Shown: positions 27,742 to 38,196, counted from the first letter of the stretch. The stretch is DNA of 64,000 bases from Flavobacterium aquariorum (GCF_003254745.1 NZ_QKXH01000005.1:186001-250000), one strand, 5' to 3'. Notes: generated by a model from the sequence alone, not told the origin. Program-made: numbers and translations.

Positions 27742-29073
27742 ATGAGGCTAGTGATTTTAGGGGGAGGAGAAAGCGGTGTTGGTACTGCTATTCTTGGTAA
27801 GAAAAAAGGTTATGATGTTTTTGTGTCCGATTTCGGAAAGATAAAAGACAGTTATAAAGAGGTGTTAATTATAAACGGCATCGCTTGGGAAGAAGGAAAG
27901 CATACTGAAGATTTAGTTTTGAATGCCGATTTGGTTATGAAAAGCCCTGGCATTCCAGATAAATCACCAATTGTGAAGCAATTAAAAAGTAAAGGTATCG
28001 CAGTAATATCCGAGATTGAATTTGCCGCTCCTTTTACAAAAGCTCTTACGGTCGGAATAACAGGTAGCAACGGGAAAACAACTACCACAATGCTTACTTA
28101 TCATTTATTGAAAACGGCAGGACTGAATGTTGGATTAGCCGGAAATGTAGGTAAAAGTTTTGCATGGCAGGTCGCAGATAATAATTATGATTTTTATGTA
28201 ATTGAGTTGAGCAGTTTTCAGTTGGATGGAATTGTGGATTACAGACCAGACATTGCTATAATAACGAATATTAGCCCTGATCATTTAGATAGATATGATT
28301 ACAAATATCAAAATTACATAGAGTCTAAGTTTCGTATCACGATGAATCAAACAGAGGAAGATTTCCTCATTTACGATGCAAATGATGAAGCCATTTTAGA
28401 ATGGTTGAGTAAAAATAAAGTTAAAGCCAAATTAATTCCTTTTTCGTTAACCGACGAATTTACTGAAGGAGCTTATATAAAAAACAACAAAATGGAAGTA
28501 AAGATCAACCACGAAGAGTTTACAATGGACACAGAATACATTGCATTAGAAGGAAAACATAATTTAAAGAATGCTATGGCAGCCACTTCTGTTGCAAAAA
28601 TTTTGCAAATAAGAAAAGAAACGATTCGTGAAAGTTTGTCTAATTTTCAAGGTGTTGAACATCGTTTGGAAAAAGTATTGAAAATTCAAAACGTTCAATA
28701 CATCAATGATTCAAAAGCAACCAATGTAAACTCAGTGTTTTTTGCTCTGGACAGTATGACTACACCTACTGTTTGGATTGTGGGAGGTGTTGACAAAGGA
28801 AATGATTATCATGAATTAATGTCTTTAGTTCGTGAAAAAGTAAAAGCAATTGTTTGTTTGGGAGTTGATAATAAAAAAATTATCGATGCCTTTGGAAATG
28901 TGGTTGATATAATGGTTGAAGTAACGAGTATGAATGAAGCAGTTCGTATGGCTCAGCGTTTATCTGAAAAAGGAGATACCGTTTTGTTGTCACCGGCTTG
29001 TGCCAGTTTTGATTTGTTTGAAAGCTATGAAGATAGAGGAAGACAATTCAAACAAGCGGTAAAGAATTTATAA
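27742..29073 (+). CDS. murD: UDP-MurNAc-L-alanine:D-glutamate ligase MurD
   Basis: This 443-residue Mur ligase has an N-terminal nucleotide fold (LVILGGGESG), ATP loop GITGSNGKTTTT near residue 103, and C-terminal NDSKATNVNSV and LLSPACASFDLF segments diagnostic of MurD. It starts one base after the mraY stop. Confidence 0.95.
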   Translation: MRLVILGGGESGVGTAILGKKKGYDVFVSDFGKIKDSYKEVLIINGIAWEEGKHTEDLVLNADLVMKSPGIPDKSPIVKQLKSKGIAVISEIEFAAPFTKALTVGITGSNGKTTTTMLTYHLLKTAGLNVGLAGNVGKSFAWQVADNNYDFYVIELSSFQLDGIVDYRPDIAIITNISPDHLDRYDYKYQNYIESKFRITMNQTEEDFLIYDANDEAILEWLSKNKVKAKLIPFSLTDEFTEGAYIKNNKMEVKINHEEFTMDTEYIALEGKHNLKNAMAATSVAKILQIRKETIRESLSNFQGVEHRLEKVLKIQNVQYINDSKATNVNSVFFALDSMTTPTVWIVGGVDKGNDYHELMSLVREKVKAIVCLGVDNKKIIDAFGNVVDIMVEVTSMNEAVRMAQRLSEKGDTVLLSPACASFDLFESYEDRGRQFKQAVKNL

Positions 29074-29093
29074 AATAAGTTTAAAAGGGTAGG

Positions 29094-29168
29094 AGTTTAG
29101 AAAGTTTAGATAAAAGTAATTCTAAATTTATTTCAATAAACTCATAAGCCTTCTAAACTTTCTAAACT
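29094..29168 (+). repeat. Perfect 17-bp inverted repeat in the murD-ftsW gap
   Basis: The arm agtttagaaagtttaga at 29094-29110 is the exact reverse complement of 29152-29168, with a 41-base loop. Each arm itself contains two copies of GTTTAGA. It fills the only sizeable gap between murD and ftsW. No T run follows, so it may be an RNA processing or attenuation structure or an interspersed repeat rather than a terminator. Confidence 0.8.
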
Positions 29169-29177
29169 TAATAAGTA

Positions 29178-30497
29178 ATGAAAGAACTAATTAACAAGCT
29201 AAAAGGAGATAAAGGCATTTGGTCATTCGTGGCCTTACTGGCACTATTTTCCTTTATGCCAGTTTTTAGTGCTAGTAGTAATTTGGCTTATTTAGGTCAT
29301 GGTACTGGGAATACTTTAGGTTATTTGGTAAAACATTTTGCCCATATTTGTATTGGGTTTTTAATTATTTATTGGGTTCATAAGATTCCTTACCATTATT
29401 TTAGAGCCATTTCCAAAGCGGGATTACCTATAGTTTGGCTTTTATTGGCCTATACTTTGGTTAAAGGAACTGTTATTGCAGGTGCCAATGCGAGTCGATG
29501 GATTCAAATTCCTTTTATAGGATTGTCATTTCAAACTTCAACGTTGGCGGCAATTATGTTGTTTATTTTCGTCGCTCGATATTTGTCTAAAACTAGAGAG
29601 ACACCTATTACTTTTAAGTCCTCTTTATGGGAGCTATGGACTCCGGTTTTTATAACCTTGATGTTTATTCTTCCAGCCAATTTCTCTACTACGGCTTTGA
29701 TTTTTGCAATGGTAGTTATGCTTGCTTTTATTGGTAGATACCCTTTAAAATATATCTTTTTCATTATAGGTTCTGGTGTGGTTATTTTGATTTTGTTTTT
29801 TTTAATGTCGAAAGCTTTTCCTGAATCTAAATTTTTCAGTAGGGTAGGGACATGGCAAAGTCGTATTGAAAATTTTACAAGTAATAAAGCTGATGAGGAT
29901 GATTATCAAATAGAGAAAGCTAAAATTGCTATTGCCTCGGGACAAATATATGGTTTGGGACCAGGGAAAAGTGTTCAGAAAAATTTCTTGCCGCAATCCT
30001 CTTCGGATTTTATTTATGCAATTATTGTTGAAGAATACGGACTTATAGGAGGTTTGGGAGTTTTAATATTGTATCTTCTTTTATTATTTCGATTTGTTGT
30101 TGCTTCCCATAAAGCCAATACACTCTTTGGAAAATTGGTGGTAATAGGTTTAGGGTTTCCAATGATTTTTCAAGCCATGATTAATATGGCGGTTGCCGTG
30201 GAATTATTGCCTGTTACAGGACAAACATTGCCTTTGATAAGTAGTGGAGGTAGTTCGATTTGGATGACTTGTTTTGGACTGGGAATTATTTTGAGCGTGA
30301 CCAAGAAAGAAGAAGAAATTGCACAGGAAAAATTAGAAAAAGAAAAAAGAGAAGAAATACTTCAAAAACTTATAGATAGAGAATTGGAAGCAGATCTTGA
30401 GGAAGCAGATTTTAAAAATGTAAATGACAATTTTGACACAAGCGATTATTCTATTACGGATAATTCAACAAACCCAATGAATGCGGTGTTAAAATAA
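29178..30497 (+). CDS. ftsW: Septal peptidoglycan polymerase FtsW (SEDS family)
   Basis: This 439-residue multi-pass protein has SEDS signatures (GANASRWIQIPFIGLSFQTS, and GLGPGKSVQKNFLPQSSSDFIYAIIVEEYG) and a C-terminal LPLISSGGSSIWM loop. It polymerises lipid II with FtsI. The last ~80 residues form a charged Glu/Lys-rich cytoplasmic tail longer than in E. coli. Confidence 0.95.
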   Translation: MKELINKLKGDKGIWSFVALLALFSFMPVFSASSNLAYLGHGTGNTLGYLVKHFAHICIGFLIIYWVHKIPYHYFRAISKAGLPIVWLLLAYTLVKGTVIAGANASRWIQIPFIGLSFQTSTLAAIMLFIFVARYLSKTRETPITFKSSLWELWTPVFITLMFILPANFSTTALIFAMVVMLAFIGRYPLKYIFFIIGSGVVILILFFLMSKAFPESKFFSRVGTWQSRIENFTSNKADEDDYQIEKAKIAIASGQIYGLGPGKSVQKNFLPQSSSDFIYAIIVEEYGLIGGLGVLILYLLLLFRFVVASHKANTLFGKLVVIGLGFPMIFQAMINMAVAVELLPVTGQTLPLISSGGSSIWMTCFGLGIILSVTKKEEEIAQEKLEKEKREEILQKLIDRELEADLEEADFKNVNDNFDTSDYSITDNSTNPMNAVLK

Positions 30498-30577
30498 TTG
30501 AGGTTATTAGATATTATAAAATAATACAGTTCGTTACAATTTAGTAGTAGAAGAAGCAACTTAGAAATTTTTTCAAA

Positions 30578-31669
30578 ATGGCAAAACATAGATTTATCTT
30601 GAGTGGAGGTGGGACAGGAGGACATATTTATCCTGCAATTGCAATCGCAAATGAATTGGAGTCACGTTTTCCCGATGCTGAAATTTTGTTCGTTGGTGCC
30701 AAAGACAAAATGGAAATGCAAAAAGTGCCTCAAGCGGGTTACAAAATAAAAGGTCTTTGGATTGCTGGTCTACAAAGAAAACTAACAATTCAAAATGCAA
30801 TGTTCCCATTTAAATTATTGAATAGTTTATGGGAATCCAGAAAAATTCTAAAAAAATTCCAGCCAGATGTTGTTATTGGGACAGGAGGATTTGCCAGCGG
30901 ACCATTATTGAAAATGGCCAATAGCATGAATATCCCAACCGTCATCCAAGAGCAAAACTCTTATCCTGGAATTACCAACAAACTTTTGAGTAAAAAAGCG
31001 AATAGCATTTGTGTCGCGTATGATCATCTGGAGCGTTTTTTTCCAGAAGATAAAATAATTTTAACAGGGAATCCTGTTCGTCAAGATTTATTGGATATTC
31101 AGGATAAAAGAAAAGAAGCCATCGACTATTTCAATTTGGATTCCTCTAAGAAAACACTTTTGGTTCTCGGAGGAAGTCTTGGTGCCAGAAGAATCAATCA
31201 ATTGATCGAAAAGGAATTGAGTACTATACTTTCTTTAAATGTGCAGGTGATATGGCAGTGTGGGAAATTTTATTTGGAGGATTATAAAAAATATAACAGG
31301 CACAATGTTCAGGTTGTAGCTTTTATCGAAAGAATGGATTTGGTTTATGCCGCTGCAGATGTGGTTATTTCGAGAGCCGGAGCTTCTTCTGTTTCAGAGT
31401 TGTGCATTGTTGGGAAACCAGTGATTTTTATCCCATCACCTAATGTTGCCGAGGATCACCAAACAAAAAATGCCGAAGCAATAGTGAAAAAGAAAGGAGC
31501 TATTTTGCTTAAAGAATCACAGTTGGATGAGGACTTTAGCTTAGTATTCGAATCATTGATAAAAGACCAGGGAAAGCAAGACCAATTAAGTGAAAATATT
31601 AAACTATTGGCTAAGCCACGAGCGACTGAGCAAATTGTTGACGCAATTGTTAAGTTGATTAAAAAATAA
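30578..31669 (+). CDS. murG: Lipid II synthase MurG (GlcNAc transferase)
   Basis: This 363-residue GT28 glycosyltransferase adds GlcNAc to lipid I at the inner face of the membrane. N-terminal glycine loop [21 protein letters not shown], the GGSLGA loop and [11 protein letters not shown] match the family. It lies between ftsW and murC. Confidence 0.96.
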   Translation: MAKHRFILSGGGTGGHIYPAIAIANELESRFPDAEILFVGAKDKMEMQKVPQAGYKIKGLWIAGLQRKLTIQNAMFPFKLLNSLWESRKILKKFQPDVVIGTGGFASGPLLKMANSMNIPTVIQEQNSYPGITNKLLSKKANSICVAYDHLERFFPEDKIILTGNPVRQDLLDIQDKRKEAIDYFNLDSSKKTLLVLGGSLGARRINQLIEKELSTILSLNVQVIWQCGKFYLEDYKKYNRHNVQVVAFIERMDLVYAAADVVISRAGASSVSELCIVGKPVIFIPSPNVAEDHQTKNAEAIVKKKGAILLKESQLDEDFSLVFESLIKDQGKQDQLSENIKLLAKPRATEQIVDAIVKLIKK

Positions 31670-31744
31670 AGTTAATGAATCGATTAGTATGTCGGGTGTG
31701 AAGATGGAAATGGGCAATCTGGATAAATTAAAATAAAAAGCAAA

Positions 31745-33094
31745 ATGGATTTAAATCAAATAAAAAACGTCTATTTCATAGGGATTGGAGGCATCGGAAT
31801 GAGTGCTCTGGCTCGTTATTTCAAAACGATTGGAAAGCAAGTTTCGGGATATGATAAAACACCTTCTATTCTTACCAGTGAATTGATTGAAAATGGAATT
31901 GATATTCATTTTGAAGATAATATTAGTCTAATTCCAACCGATTATTATATTGAAAATACGCTGGTTATAATTACTCCGGCGGTACCGGTTAATCATTCGG
32001 AGTGGAATTATTTCTTGGAAAGAGAGTATCACGTAAAAAAGAGAGCCGAAGTTTTGGGTATTATTACCAAAGATACTTTTTGTTTTGCGGTGGCAGGAAC
32101 TCATGGAAAGACTACAACCTCAAGTATTTTAGGGCATATTCTATATGAAAGTGGAGCTGATGTGACAGCCTTTATAGGTGGAATTGTAGAAAATTATGAT
32201 TCTAATTTAATTGGAAGTGGTAAAACGGTAACTGTTGTTGAAGCGGATGAGTTTGATCGTTCCTTCTTGCACTTGCACCCAAATATTGCTTGTATTACCT
32301 CTATGGATGCCGATCATTTGGATATTTATGGTACAAGTGAAGCAATTGAAGAATCGTTTGTAGAATTTGCGAATAAAGTTGAAGATAAAAGCAAGCTTTT
32401 CATAACCAATGAATTGCCTATCGAAGGGGTGATTTGTGCGGTTAATGAGGAAGCAGTTTTTGAAGCTTTCAACGTAAGAATAGAAAAAAGTACTTATGTT
32501 TTCGATGTTAAAGCCCCAAGCGGAATGTTGAAAGATTTGCGTTTCGGATTGCCAGGCAAGCATAATTTAATGAATGCTTTAATGGCATTAGCGATGGCAA
32601 TAACATACGGCACCCCAACCGATGTTATTGCCAGAGCTTTGGTTTCTTTTAAGGGAATCAGAAGACGTTTTTCGTATCAAATTAAAGAAGATAATTTAGT
32701 ATATATTGATGATTATGCACATCACCCTACAGAAATAAATGCAGTGCATCAAGCAGTTCGGGAATTGTATCCGGGGCAAAAAGTGTTAGCTGTTTTTCAG
32801 CCTCATTTATTCAGCAGAACAAGAGACTTCGCAGATAATTTTGCTAAAAGTTTGTCTGCTTTTGATGAAGTCTTTTTGATGGAAATTTATCCAGCCCGTG
32901 AATTACCGATGGAAGGTATTAATTCACAATGGTTAATGGATAAAATGACAAATGAGCATAAAAAGATTGTTAGTAAGGAGGATTTGATTCCTTCAATTTT
33001 GGCTAATGATGCGAGTGTTATAGTAACAATTGGTGCAGGAGATTTGGGAGAAATGGTTCCTTCAATTAAAAAAGCATTATATGAAAGTCTTTAA
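31745..33094 (+). CDS. murC: UDP-MurNAc:L-alanine ligase MurC
   Basis: This 449-residue Mur ligase has Rossmann loop FIGIGGIGMSALA, ATP loop VAGTHGKTTTSS near residue 116, and YIDDYAHHPTEI and AVFQPHLFSRT segments specific for MurC. The last 14 bases overlap ftsQ. Confidence 0.96.
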   Translation: MDLNQIKNVYFIGIGGIGMSALARYFKTIGKQVSGYDKTPSILTSELIENGIDIHFEDNISLIPTDYYIENTLVIITPAVPVNHSEWNYFLEREYHVKKRAEVLGIITKDTFCFAVAGTHGKTTTSSILGHILYESGADVTAFIGGIVENYDSNLIGSGKTVTVVEADEFDRSFLHLHPNIACITSMDADHLDIYGTSEAIEESFVEFANKVEDKSKLFITNELPIEGVICAVNEEAVFEAFNVRIEKSTYVFDVKAPSGMLKDLRFGLPGKHNLMNALMALAMAITYGTPTDVIARALVSFKGIRRRFSYQIKEDNLVYIDDYAHHPTEINAVHQAVRELYPGQKVLAVFQPHLFSRTRDFADNFAKSLSAFDEVFLMEIYPARELPMEGINSQWLMDKMTNEHKKIVSKEDLIPSILANDASVIVTIGAGDLGEMVPSIKKALYESL

Positions 33095-33803
33095 TTGGAA
33101 TAATGTAAGGTTATTATTGATGTTTGTTTTGGTTATTTTTCTTTTTTCGTTTACATCCAAACGAAATTCCAAAAGAAAATTGATTAAATCAGAAGTTGTT
33201 TTTGTAGGCGAAAACTCTCTTTATTTAAAAAATGAAACGGTTAATAAATTGTTGATAGAAAATAATTCGGATGCTAAAACCATAAGAAAAGATAGGCTAG
33301 ATTTGAATAGATTGGAGCAAGTATTAAATGCTCAAGAAATGATCGAGAAGGCAGATGTGTATGTGAGTATCGATGGTGTTCTAAAAGCAGTTGTGAAACA
33401 AAAGACGCCTATAGCTAGAGTCTTTAATGATGAGGGTTCCTTCTATATTGACAGTGAGGGTGATACCATGCCTTTGTCAGCGAATTTTACAGCTCGAGTT
33501 CCACTTGTTTCTGGGGAGATAAACAAGAAAAACAACAAAGATTTATTTAAATTATTTAAGATAATTTATGATGATGCGTTTTTGAGAAAAAACATCATTG
33601 GTATACAAATTATGCCTAATGGTAGCTTATTAATGCTCAATAGAAATTATAATTATCAAATTGATTTTGGTAGTTTGATAAATGTAGAACGTAAATTCCA
33701 AAACTATAAAGCTTTTTTTCAAAAAGTAAGTTTGGATGGTTCTTTGGATAAGTATAAAAAAATAGATCTCAGATTTACGGAACAAGTAGTTTGCACAAAA
33801 TAA
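33081..33803 (+). CDS. ftsQ: Cell division protein FtsQ/DivIB-like
   Basis: This 240-residue bitopic protein starts at ATG 33081 (MKVFNWNNVRLLLMF), which places the membrane helix (LLLMFVLVIFLFSF) near the N-terminus; an upstream in-frame ATG at 33030 would add residues overlapping murC. The periplasmic part has the FtsQ beta-domain character (VYVSIDGVLKAVVKQKTPIARVF; GSFYIDSEGDTMPLS). Position between murC and ftsA supports the call. Confidence 0.85.
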   Translation: MKVFNWNNVRLLLMFVLVIFLFSFTSKRNSKRKLIKSEVVFVGENSLYLKNETVNKLLIENNSDAKTIRKDRLDLNRLEQVLNAQEMIEKADVYVSIDGVLKAVVKQKTPIARVFNDEGSFYIDSEGDTMPLSANFTARVPLVSGEINKKNNKDLFKLFKIIYDDAFLRKNIIGIQIMPNGSLLMLNRNYNYQIDFGSLINVERKFQNYKAFFQKVSLDGSLDKYKKIDLRFTEQVVCTK

Positions 33804-33809
33804 TAGAAA

Positions 33810-35201
33810 ATGGAAAAAGAGAACATTGCAGTAGGTCTAGATATTGGGACGACGAAAATTGTTGCCATGATAGGCAAAAAGAATGAATATGGTAAGCTTG
33901 AAATTTTAGGTGTAGGTAAATCTAAAAGTTTGGGTGTGGCAAGAGGAGTTGTGAATAATATTACGCAAACTATTCAATCTATTCAGCAAGCAATACTTGA
34001 GGCGGAAAATAACTCAGGGTATAAAATAAAAGATGTCGTAGTAGGTATAGCAGGTCAGCATATTAGAAGTATTCAGCATAGCGATTACATCAGCAGAAGC
34101 AATCCTGAGGAAGTTATTGGAGGGAGTGATATTGATTTATTGATTAATCAGGTTCATAAATTGGCCATGTTGCCGGGAGAAGAGATTATTCATGTATTGC
34201 CACAAGAATTTAAAATTGACGGTCAATCCGATGTTAAGGAACCGATCGGAATGTATGGAGGAAGGCTGGAAAGCAGTTTTCATGTGGTAGTAGGACAGGC
34301 TTCTTCTATAAGAAACGTTGGTAGATGTATTCAAAGTTCAGGTATCGAATTGTCAGGATTGACGTTGGAACCACTAGCTTCATCTGATGCGGTTTTGAGT
34401 CAGGAAGAAAAAGAAGCTGGAGTTGCCCTTATCGATATTGGTGGAGGAACAACAGACTTAGCTATTTTCAAAGACGGAATTATTCGTCATACCGCAGTAA
34501 TTCCTTTTGGAGGAAATGTAATTACAGATGATATTAAAGAAGGTTGTTCTATTATTGAAAAACAAGCCGAATTGTTGAAGGTGAAATTTGGTTCTGCTTG
34601 GCCAGGCGAAAATAAGGACAATGAGATTGTTTCTATTCCGGGATTGAGAGGAAGAGAGCCAAAAGAGATTTCATTAAAGAATCTTTCGAAAATAATTAAT
34701 GCCAGAGTTGTTGAAATCATTGAACAAGTTTTTACCGAAGTAAGAGCTTATGGACATGAAGATCCTCGTAAAAAATTGATTGCAGGAATCGTTCTTACAG
34801 GTGGTGGTGCACAATTGAAACATATCAAGCAATTGGTAGAATACATTACCGGAATGGATACTAGAATTGGTTATCCAAACGAGCATTTAGCCGGAAACTC
34901 AGATGAAGAAATTTCAAGTCCGCTATATGCAACAGCAGTTGGATTGGTGATGAACAGTATTGAAAACAAAACACAAAGTGCGGTGAAAATGCAAGCTGCC
35001 GTTACTCCTGAAAAAGTAACTTATTTTAGGGAGCCTATTGTGGAGGAGAAAGTAGAAATTAAAGAAGAGGCTTATGTACAGCCTGAAAGAGTACTTCAAG
35101 TGGAACCGATAAAGGAAGAATCTACAGAAAATAAAATTAGAAGGTCGTTTTTTGATAAATATGTGGACAAGATTAAAGATTTTTTGGACAACGCAGAATA
35201 A
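33810..35201 (+). CDS. ftsA: Cell division protein FtsA
   Basis: This 463-residue actin-fold ATPase anchors FtsZ to the membrane. Motifs: GLDIGTTKIVAMIG (phosphate 1), ALIDIGGGTTDLAIF (phosphate 2) and GIVLTGGGAQLKHI (adenosine). A variable linker then leads to a C-terminal amphipathic helix (SFFDKYVDKIKDFL) that would bind the membrane. Confidence 0.95.
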   Translation: MEKENIAVGLDIGTTKIVAMIGKKNEYGKLEILGVGKSKSLGVARGVVNNITQTIQSIQQAILEAENNSGYKIKDVVVGIAGQHIRSIQHSDYISRSNPEEVIGGSDIDLLINQVHKLAMLPGEEIIHVLPQEFKIDGQSDVKEPIGMYGGRLESSFHVVVGQASSIRNVGRCIQSSGIELSGLTLEPLASSDAVLSQEEKEAGVALIDIGGGTTDLAIFKDGIIRHTAVIPFGGNVITDDIKEGCSIIEKQAELLKVKFGSAWPGENKDNEIVSIPGLRGREPKEISLKNLSKIINARVVEIIEQVFTEVRAYGHEDPRKKLIAGIVLTGGGAQLKHIKQLVEYITGMDTRIGYPNEHLAGNSDEEISSPLYATAVGLVMNSIENKTQSAVKMQAAVTPEKVTYFREPIVEEKVEIKEEAYVQPERVLQVEPIKEESTENKIRRSFFDKYVDKIKDFLDNAE

Positions 35202-35292
35202 TAATTAAGGAATAAAAAAGTTATCATACCTCCTTTTTGCCCCAAGCCTAGAGTAGTTAAAGATAAAGTTAATAAAAAATTTAAAACCCCAT

Positions 35293-37251
35293 ATGATGCC
35301 AAGCAACACAGAATTTGGAAGTATTTCATTTGATTTACCAAAAAATCAATCAAATGTAATCAAAGTAATTGGAGTAGGTGGTGGCGGTAGCAACGCTATA
35401 AACCACATGTTTAAACAAGGGATTAAAGGCGTTGATTTTATCGTCTGTAATACCGATTCTCAAGCATTGGACAATAGTGCCGTGCCTAATAAAATTCAGT
35501 TGGGTATGAATTTGACTGAGGGATTAGGCGCTGGAGCAAATCCAGATATTGGACACCAATCTGCTATAGAAAGCATCGCCGACATTGAAAAAATGTTGGA
35601 TATCAATACCAAAATGGTATTCATCACTGCTGGAATGGGTGGTGGAACTGGAACAGGAGCTGCGCCAGTTATCGCTCAACTAGCCAAAGAAAGAGACATA
35701 CTTACGGTAGGAATCGTGACTTTGCCATTCTTGTTTGAAGGTAAAGTACGTCAAGAACAGGCGCTTATAGGTATCGAAAAATTGCGCAAGCAAGTCGATT
35801 CTTTAATCGTTATCAATAATAATAAATTAAGAGAAGTATACGGAAATCTAGGTTTCAAAGCTGGATTTTCAAAAGCGGATGAAGTTTTGGCAACTGCCTC
35901 AAGAGGAATTGCCGAAGTAATAACGCATCACTATACTCAAAATATCGATTTACGAGATGCTAAAACAGTGTTGTATAACAGCGGAACAGCTATTATGGGA
36001 TCTTCTGTTTCATCTGGCGAAAACAGAGCTAAGGAAGGGATTGTTGCTGCTTTAGATTCTCCACTTTTAAACGATAATAAAATCACAGGAGCCAAAAACG
36101 TATTGTTGCTTATCGTTTCTGGAACCAATGAAATTACTATTGATGAAATTGCCGAAATCAATGAGCATATTCAATATGAAGCAGGTTCTAATGCCAACAT
36201 TATTATGGGGGTTGGGGAAGACGAAAGTCTTGGTGATGCAATTGCAGTAACCATTATCGCTACAGGTTTCAATGTGGAACAGCAAAACGAAATTGTAAAT
36301 GTTGAGCCCAAAAAAATAATCCATACCCTAGGTGAAGAACAAAAAAGTGTTTTTGATTTAACAAAAAATACTGTTGCAGGTTTTAATTTAAACAGTGAAG
36401 GCCCGGTTTCAAATACAGGGGAAAGAATCGTTTTTGATTTAATCGAAGATGTTGCCCTGCCAAATCCTGTGATTGAGTCCCCAATAATTGCTTCAATCAA
36501 TGAAGATGAATTAATCGGTATGACCGAATTTATCAAAAATTTGGATGTAACATTCGAAATTGTTTCTCCTATGAAAGAGATCGATTTTATTGTTACTAAT
36601 CCTGTTGTTGAGCAAGTAAGGGAAGTAAGGTCAGAACCAATACGTTTTGAAGAAAAACAAGAGCAAACTGCTTTTTCATTTGATTTGCCATTAAGCAAAC
36701 CAGAACCTGTTCAGGCAAAAGTTGAGTCAAATAGTTTTTTGTTTGAATTGACAAATGAAACAAGAGATATTAAAGTAGTAGAACCTGTCCAGTTTGTTCC
36801 TGTAACCGAATTGTCTGATAACGGTATTATAAAATACTCGCTTGAAGAATACATGGAAACAGAGAATGACTTGGTAGAAAGCAAGCCTGCTGCCAAAATT
36901 GAGGAAGTAATACCGGCAGAATTAAACATTACTATGAAACAAGTTTCTGAGCCAATAGCTGAGACACCTGTTCTGGGAAACAATTCTCCCGTTGAGATGA
37001 CGATCGAAGAAACACTAAGATTCAGAGCGGAAGAAAGAAGAAAAAAACTTAAAGACTTCAATTATAAGTTCCATGATAATGTGTCAAGAGTGGATGAACT
37101 AGAAAGAGAACCAGCCTACAAAAGATTTGGTATTGATCTAAACAGTTCGCAAACTAATAATTCTACTTCAAGAATATCAGTTGGAACTGATAGTAATAAT
37201 GACTTGCAGTTGCGTTCCAACAACTCCTATTTACATGACAATGTAGATTAA
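35293..37251 (+). CDS. ftsZ: Cell division GTPase FtsZ
   Basis: This 652-residue protein has a GTPase domain in the first ~330 residues with the tubulin loop GGGTGTG at 116-122, GVGGGGSNA and NTDSQAL. About 300 residues of acidic, low-complexity linker follow, far longer than in E. coli (383 residues in total) but usual for Flavobacteriia. A C-terminal conserved peptide (AYKRFGIDLN) near residue 600 is the likely FtsA-binding motif. Either ATG at 35293 or 35296 may be used. It ends the dcw cluster. Confidence 0.96.
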   Translation: MMPSNTEFGSISFDLPKNQSNVIKVIGVGGGGSNAINHMFKQGIKGVDFIVCNTDSQALDNSAVPNKIQLGMNLTEGLGAGANPDIGHQSAIESIADIEKMLDINTKMVFITAGMGGGTGTGAAPVIAQLAKERDILTVGIVTLPFLFEGKVRQEQALIGIEKLRKQVDSLIVINNNKLREVYGNLGFKAGFSKADEVLATASRGIAEVITHHYTQNIDLRDAKTVLYNSGTAIMGSSVSSGENRAKEGIVAALDSPLLNDNKITGAKNVLLLIVSGTNEITIDEIAEINEHIQYEAGSNANIIMGVGEDESLGDAIAVTIIATGFNVEQQNEIVNVEPKKIIHTLGEEQKSVFDLTKNTVAGFNLNSEGPVSNTGERIVFDLIEDVALPNPVIESPIIASINEDELIGMTEFIKNLDVTFEIVSPMKEIDFIVTNPVVEQVREVRSEPIRFEEKQEQTAFSFDLPLSKPEPVQAKVESNSFLFELTNETRDIKVVEPVQFVPVTELSDNGIIKYSLEEYMETENDLVESKPAAKIEEVIPAELNITMKQVSEPIAETPVLGNNSPVEMTIEETLRFRAEERRKKLKDFNYKFHDNVSRVDELEREPAYKRFGIDLNSSQTNNSTSRISVGTDSNNDLQLRSNNSYLHDNVD

Positions 37252-37275
37252 CTAACTCAAACCATTTTGATTTAG

Positions 37276-37311
37276 CCCGAAAATTTCATTCAATTTTCGG
37301 GTTATTTTTTT
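37276..37311 (+). terminator. Terminator of the dcw cluster
   Basis: A 10-bp perfect stem (37276-37285 with 37292-37301, CCCGAAAATT) is followed by TTATTTTTTT. Confidence 0.92.
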
Positions 37312-37596
37312 GAGTATAAAGCATAAAACAAGAAGTTGTTAATGCGAGTTAAATTTTCTAAATTTGTCGGGCCTTATCCAGCTGTACATTACTAGCTTTT
37401 TGTCGTTACTATTTTTTTCTAAGAACAAGAAAGAGCTTCTTTCAGTCGCTTTTCTGGTTCAAGAAAAAATATAGTTTCTCTCAAAAAGGCTTTTCATTTC
37501 CATCTGGGGCAGTTTTTAAAGTATTCAGTTTGCAGACTTCAATTTGCAGTTTGAATCTTAAATCTAAATTCAACAATCTAAAATCTAAAACATACT
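37312..37596. other. Intergenic region, possible remnant of a dispersed repeat
   Basis: No ORF of interest. It contains a C/T-rich stretch (about 37365-37500) that resembles dispersed intergenic sequence I associate with Flavobacterium genomes. It ends with an aatcttaaatctaaattc motif (from about 37554) that recurs after the following gene at about 38077. Only the latter recurrence is seen here. Confidence 0.3.
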
Positions 37597-38046
37597 ATGA
37601 GTTTATCAATTCAGATCATGGACGAAATCAAAACCGCCATGAGAGCCAAAGATACTGTAGCATTAGAAGCTTTAAGAGCTATAAAATCAGAGCTTTTATT
37701 GGCACAGACTGCATCTGGTTCAAAAGAAGAAATATCAGCCGATGACGAGATTAAATTGCTTCAAAGATTAGTTAAAACCCGTAAGGAAAGTGCCAGGATA
37801 TTTACAGAGCAAAACCGTATGGACTTGGCAGAACCAGAATTGGCGCAAATCGCAGTAATCGAAAAATTCTTGCCAGCTCAATTAAGCGAAGCAGAAGTGG
37901 AAGCTGTCGTTGCAAAAATTATTGCAGAAACAGGCGCATCTGGAATTGCTTCGATGGGTAAAGTAATGGGATTGGCAGCTGCTCAATTGGGAGGAACTGC
38001 CGAAGGAAAAACTATTTCTACTATCGTAAAGAAATTATTGACTTAA
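37597..38046 (+). CDS. GatB/YqeY domain protein
   Basis: This 149-residue soluble protein has the YqeY fold: N-terminal helical IQIMDEIKTAMRAKDTVALEALRAIKSEL and C-terminal GASGIASMGKVMGLAAAQLGGTAEGKTIS, which matches the tRNA-binding tail domain of GatB. Stand-alone YqeY proteins may act on tRNA or amidotransferases, but their role is unproven. Short near-identical motifs flank the gene. Confidence 0.9.
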   Translation: MSLSIQIMDEIKTAMRAKDTVALEALRAIKSELLLAQTASGSKEEISADDEIKLLQRLVKTRKESARIFTEQNRMDLAEPELAQIAVIEKFLPAQLSEAEVEAVVAKIIAETGASGIASMGKVMGLAAAQLGGTAEGKTISTIVKKLLT

Positions 38047-38119
38047 AAAAAATGGGCGGTTGATTAACGTTTTTAAAATCTTAAATCTAAATTCGTTAAT
38101 CAATAATCTAAAATCAACT

Positions 38120-38193
38120 GACCGCGTAGTTCAACTGGATAGAATATCAGATTTCGGCTCTGAGGGTTGGGGGTTCGAACCCCTCCGCGGTCA
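38120..38193 (+). tRNA. tRNA-Arg (anticodon UCG)
   Basis: A complete cloverleaf can be drawn: acceptor GACCGCG/CGCGGTC, D stem GTTC/GAAT, anticodon stem TCAGA/TCTGA with loop TTTCGGC (anticodon TCG), and T stem GGGGG/CCCTC with loop TTCGAAC. CCA is not encoded. It reads CGA/CGN arginine codons. Confidence 0.95.
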
Positions 38194-38196
38194 CAT

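Noticed and set aside
35202..35292. Regulatory RNA in the ftsA-ftsZ gap
   Set aside because: A C-rich stretch (cctcctttttgcccc) caught the eye, but no stable pairing partner or conserved aptamer was found.
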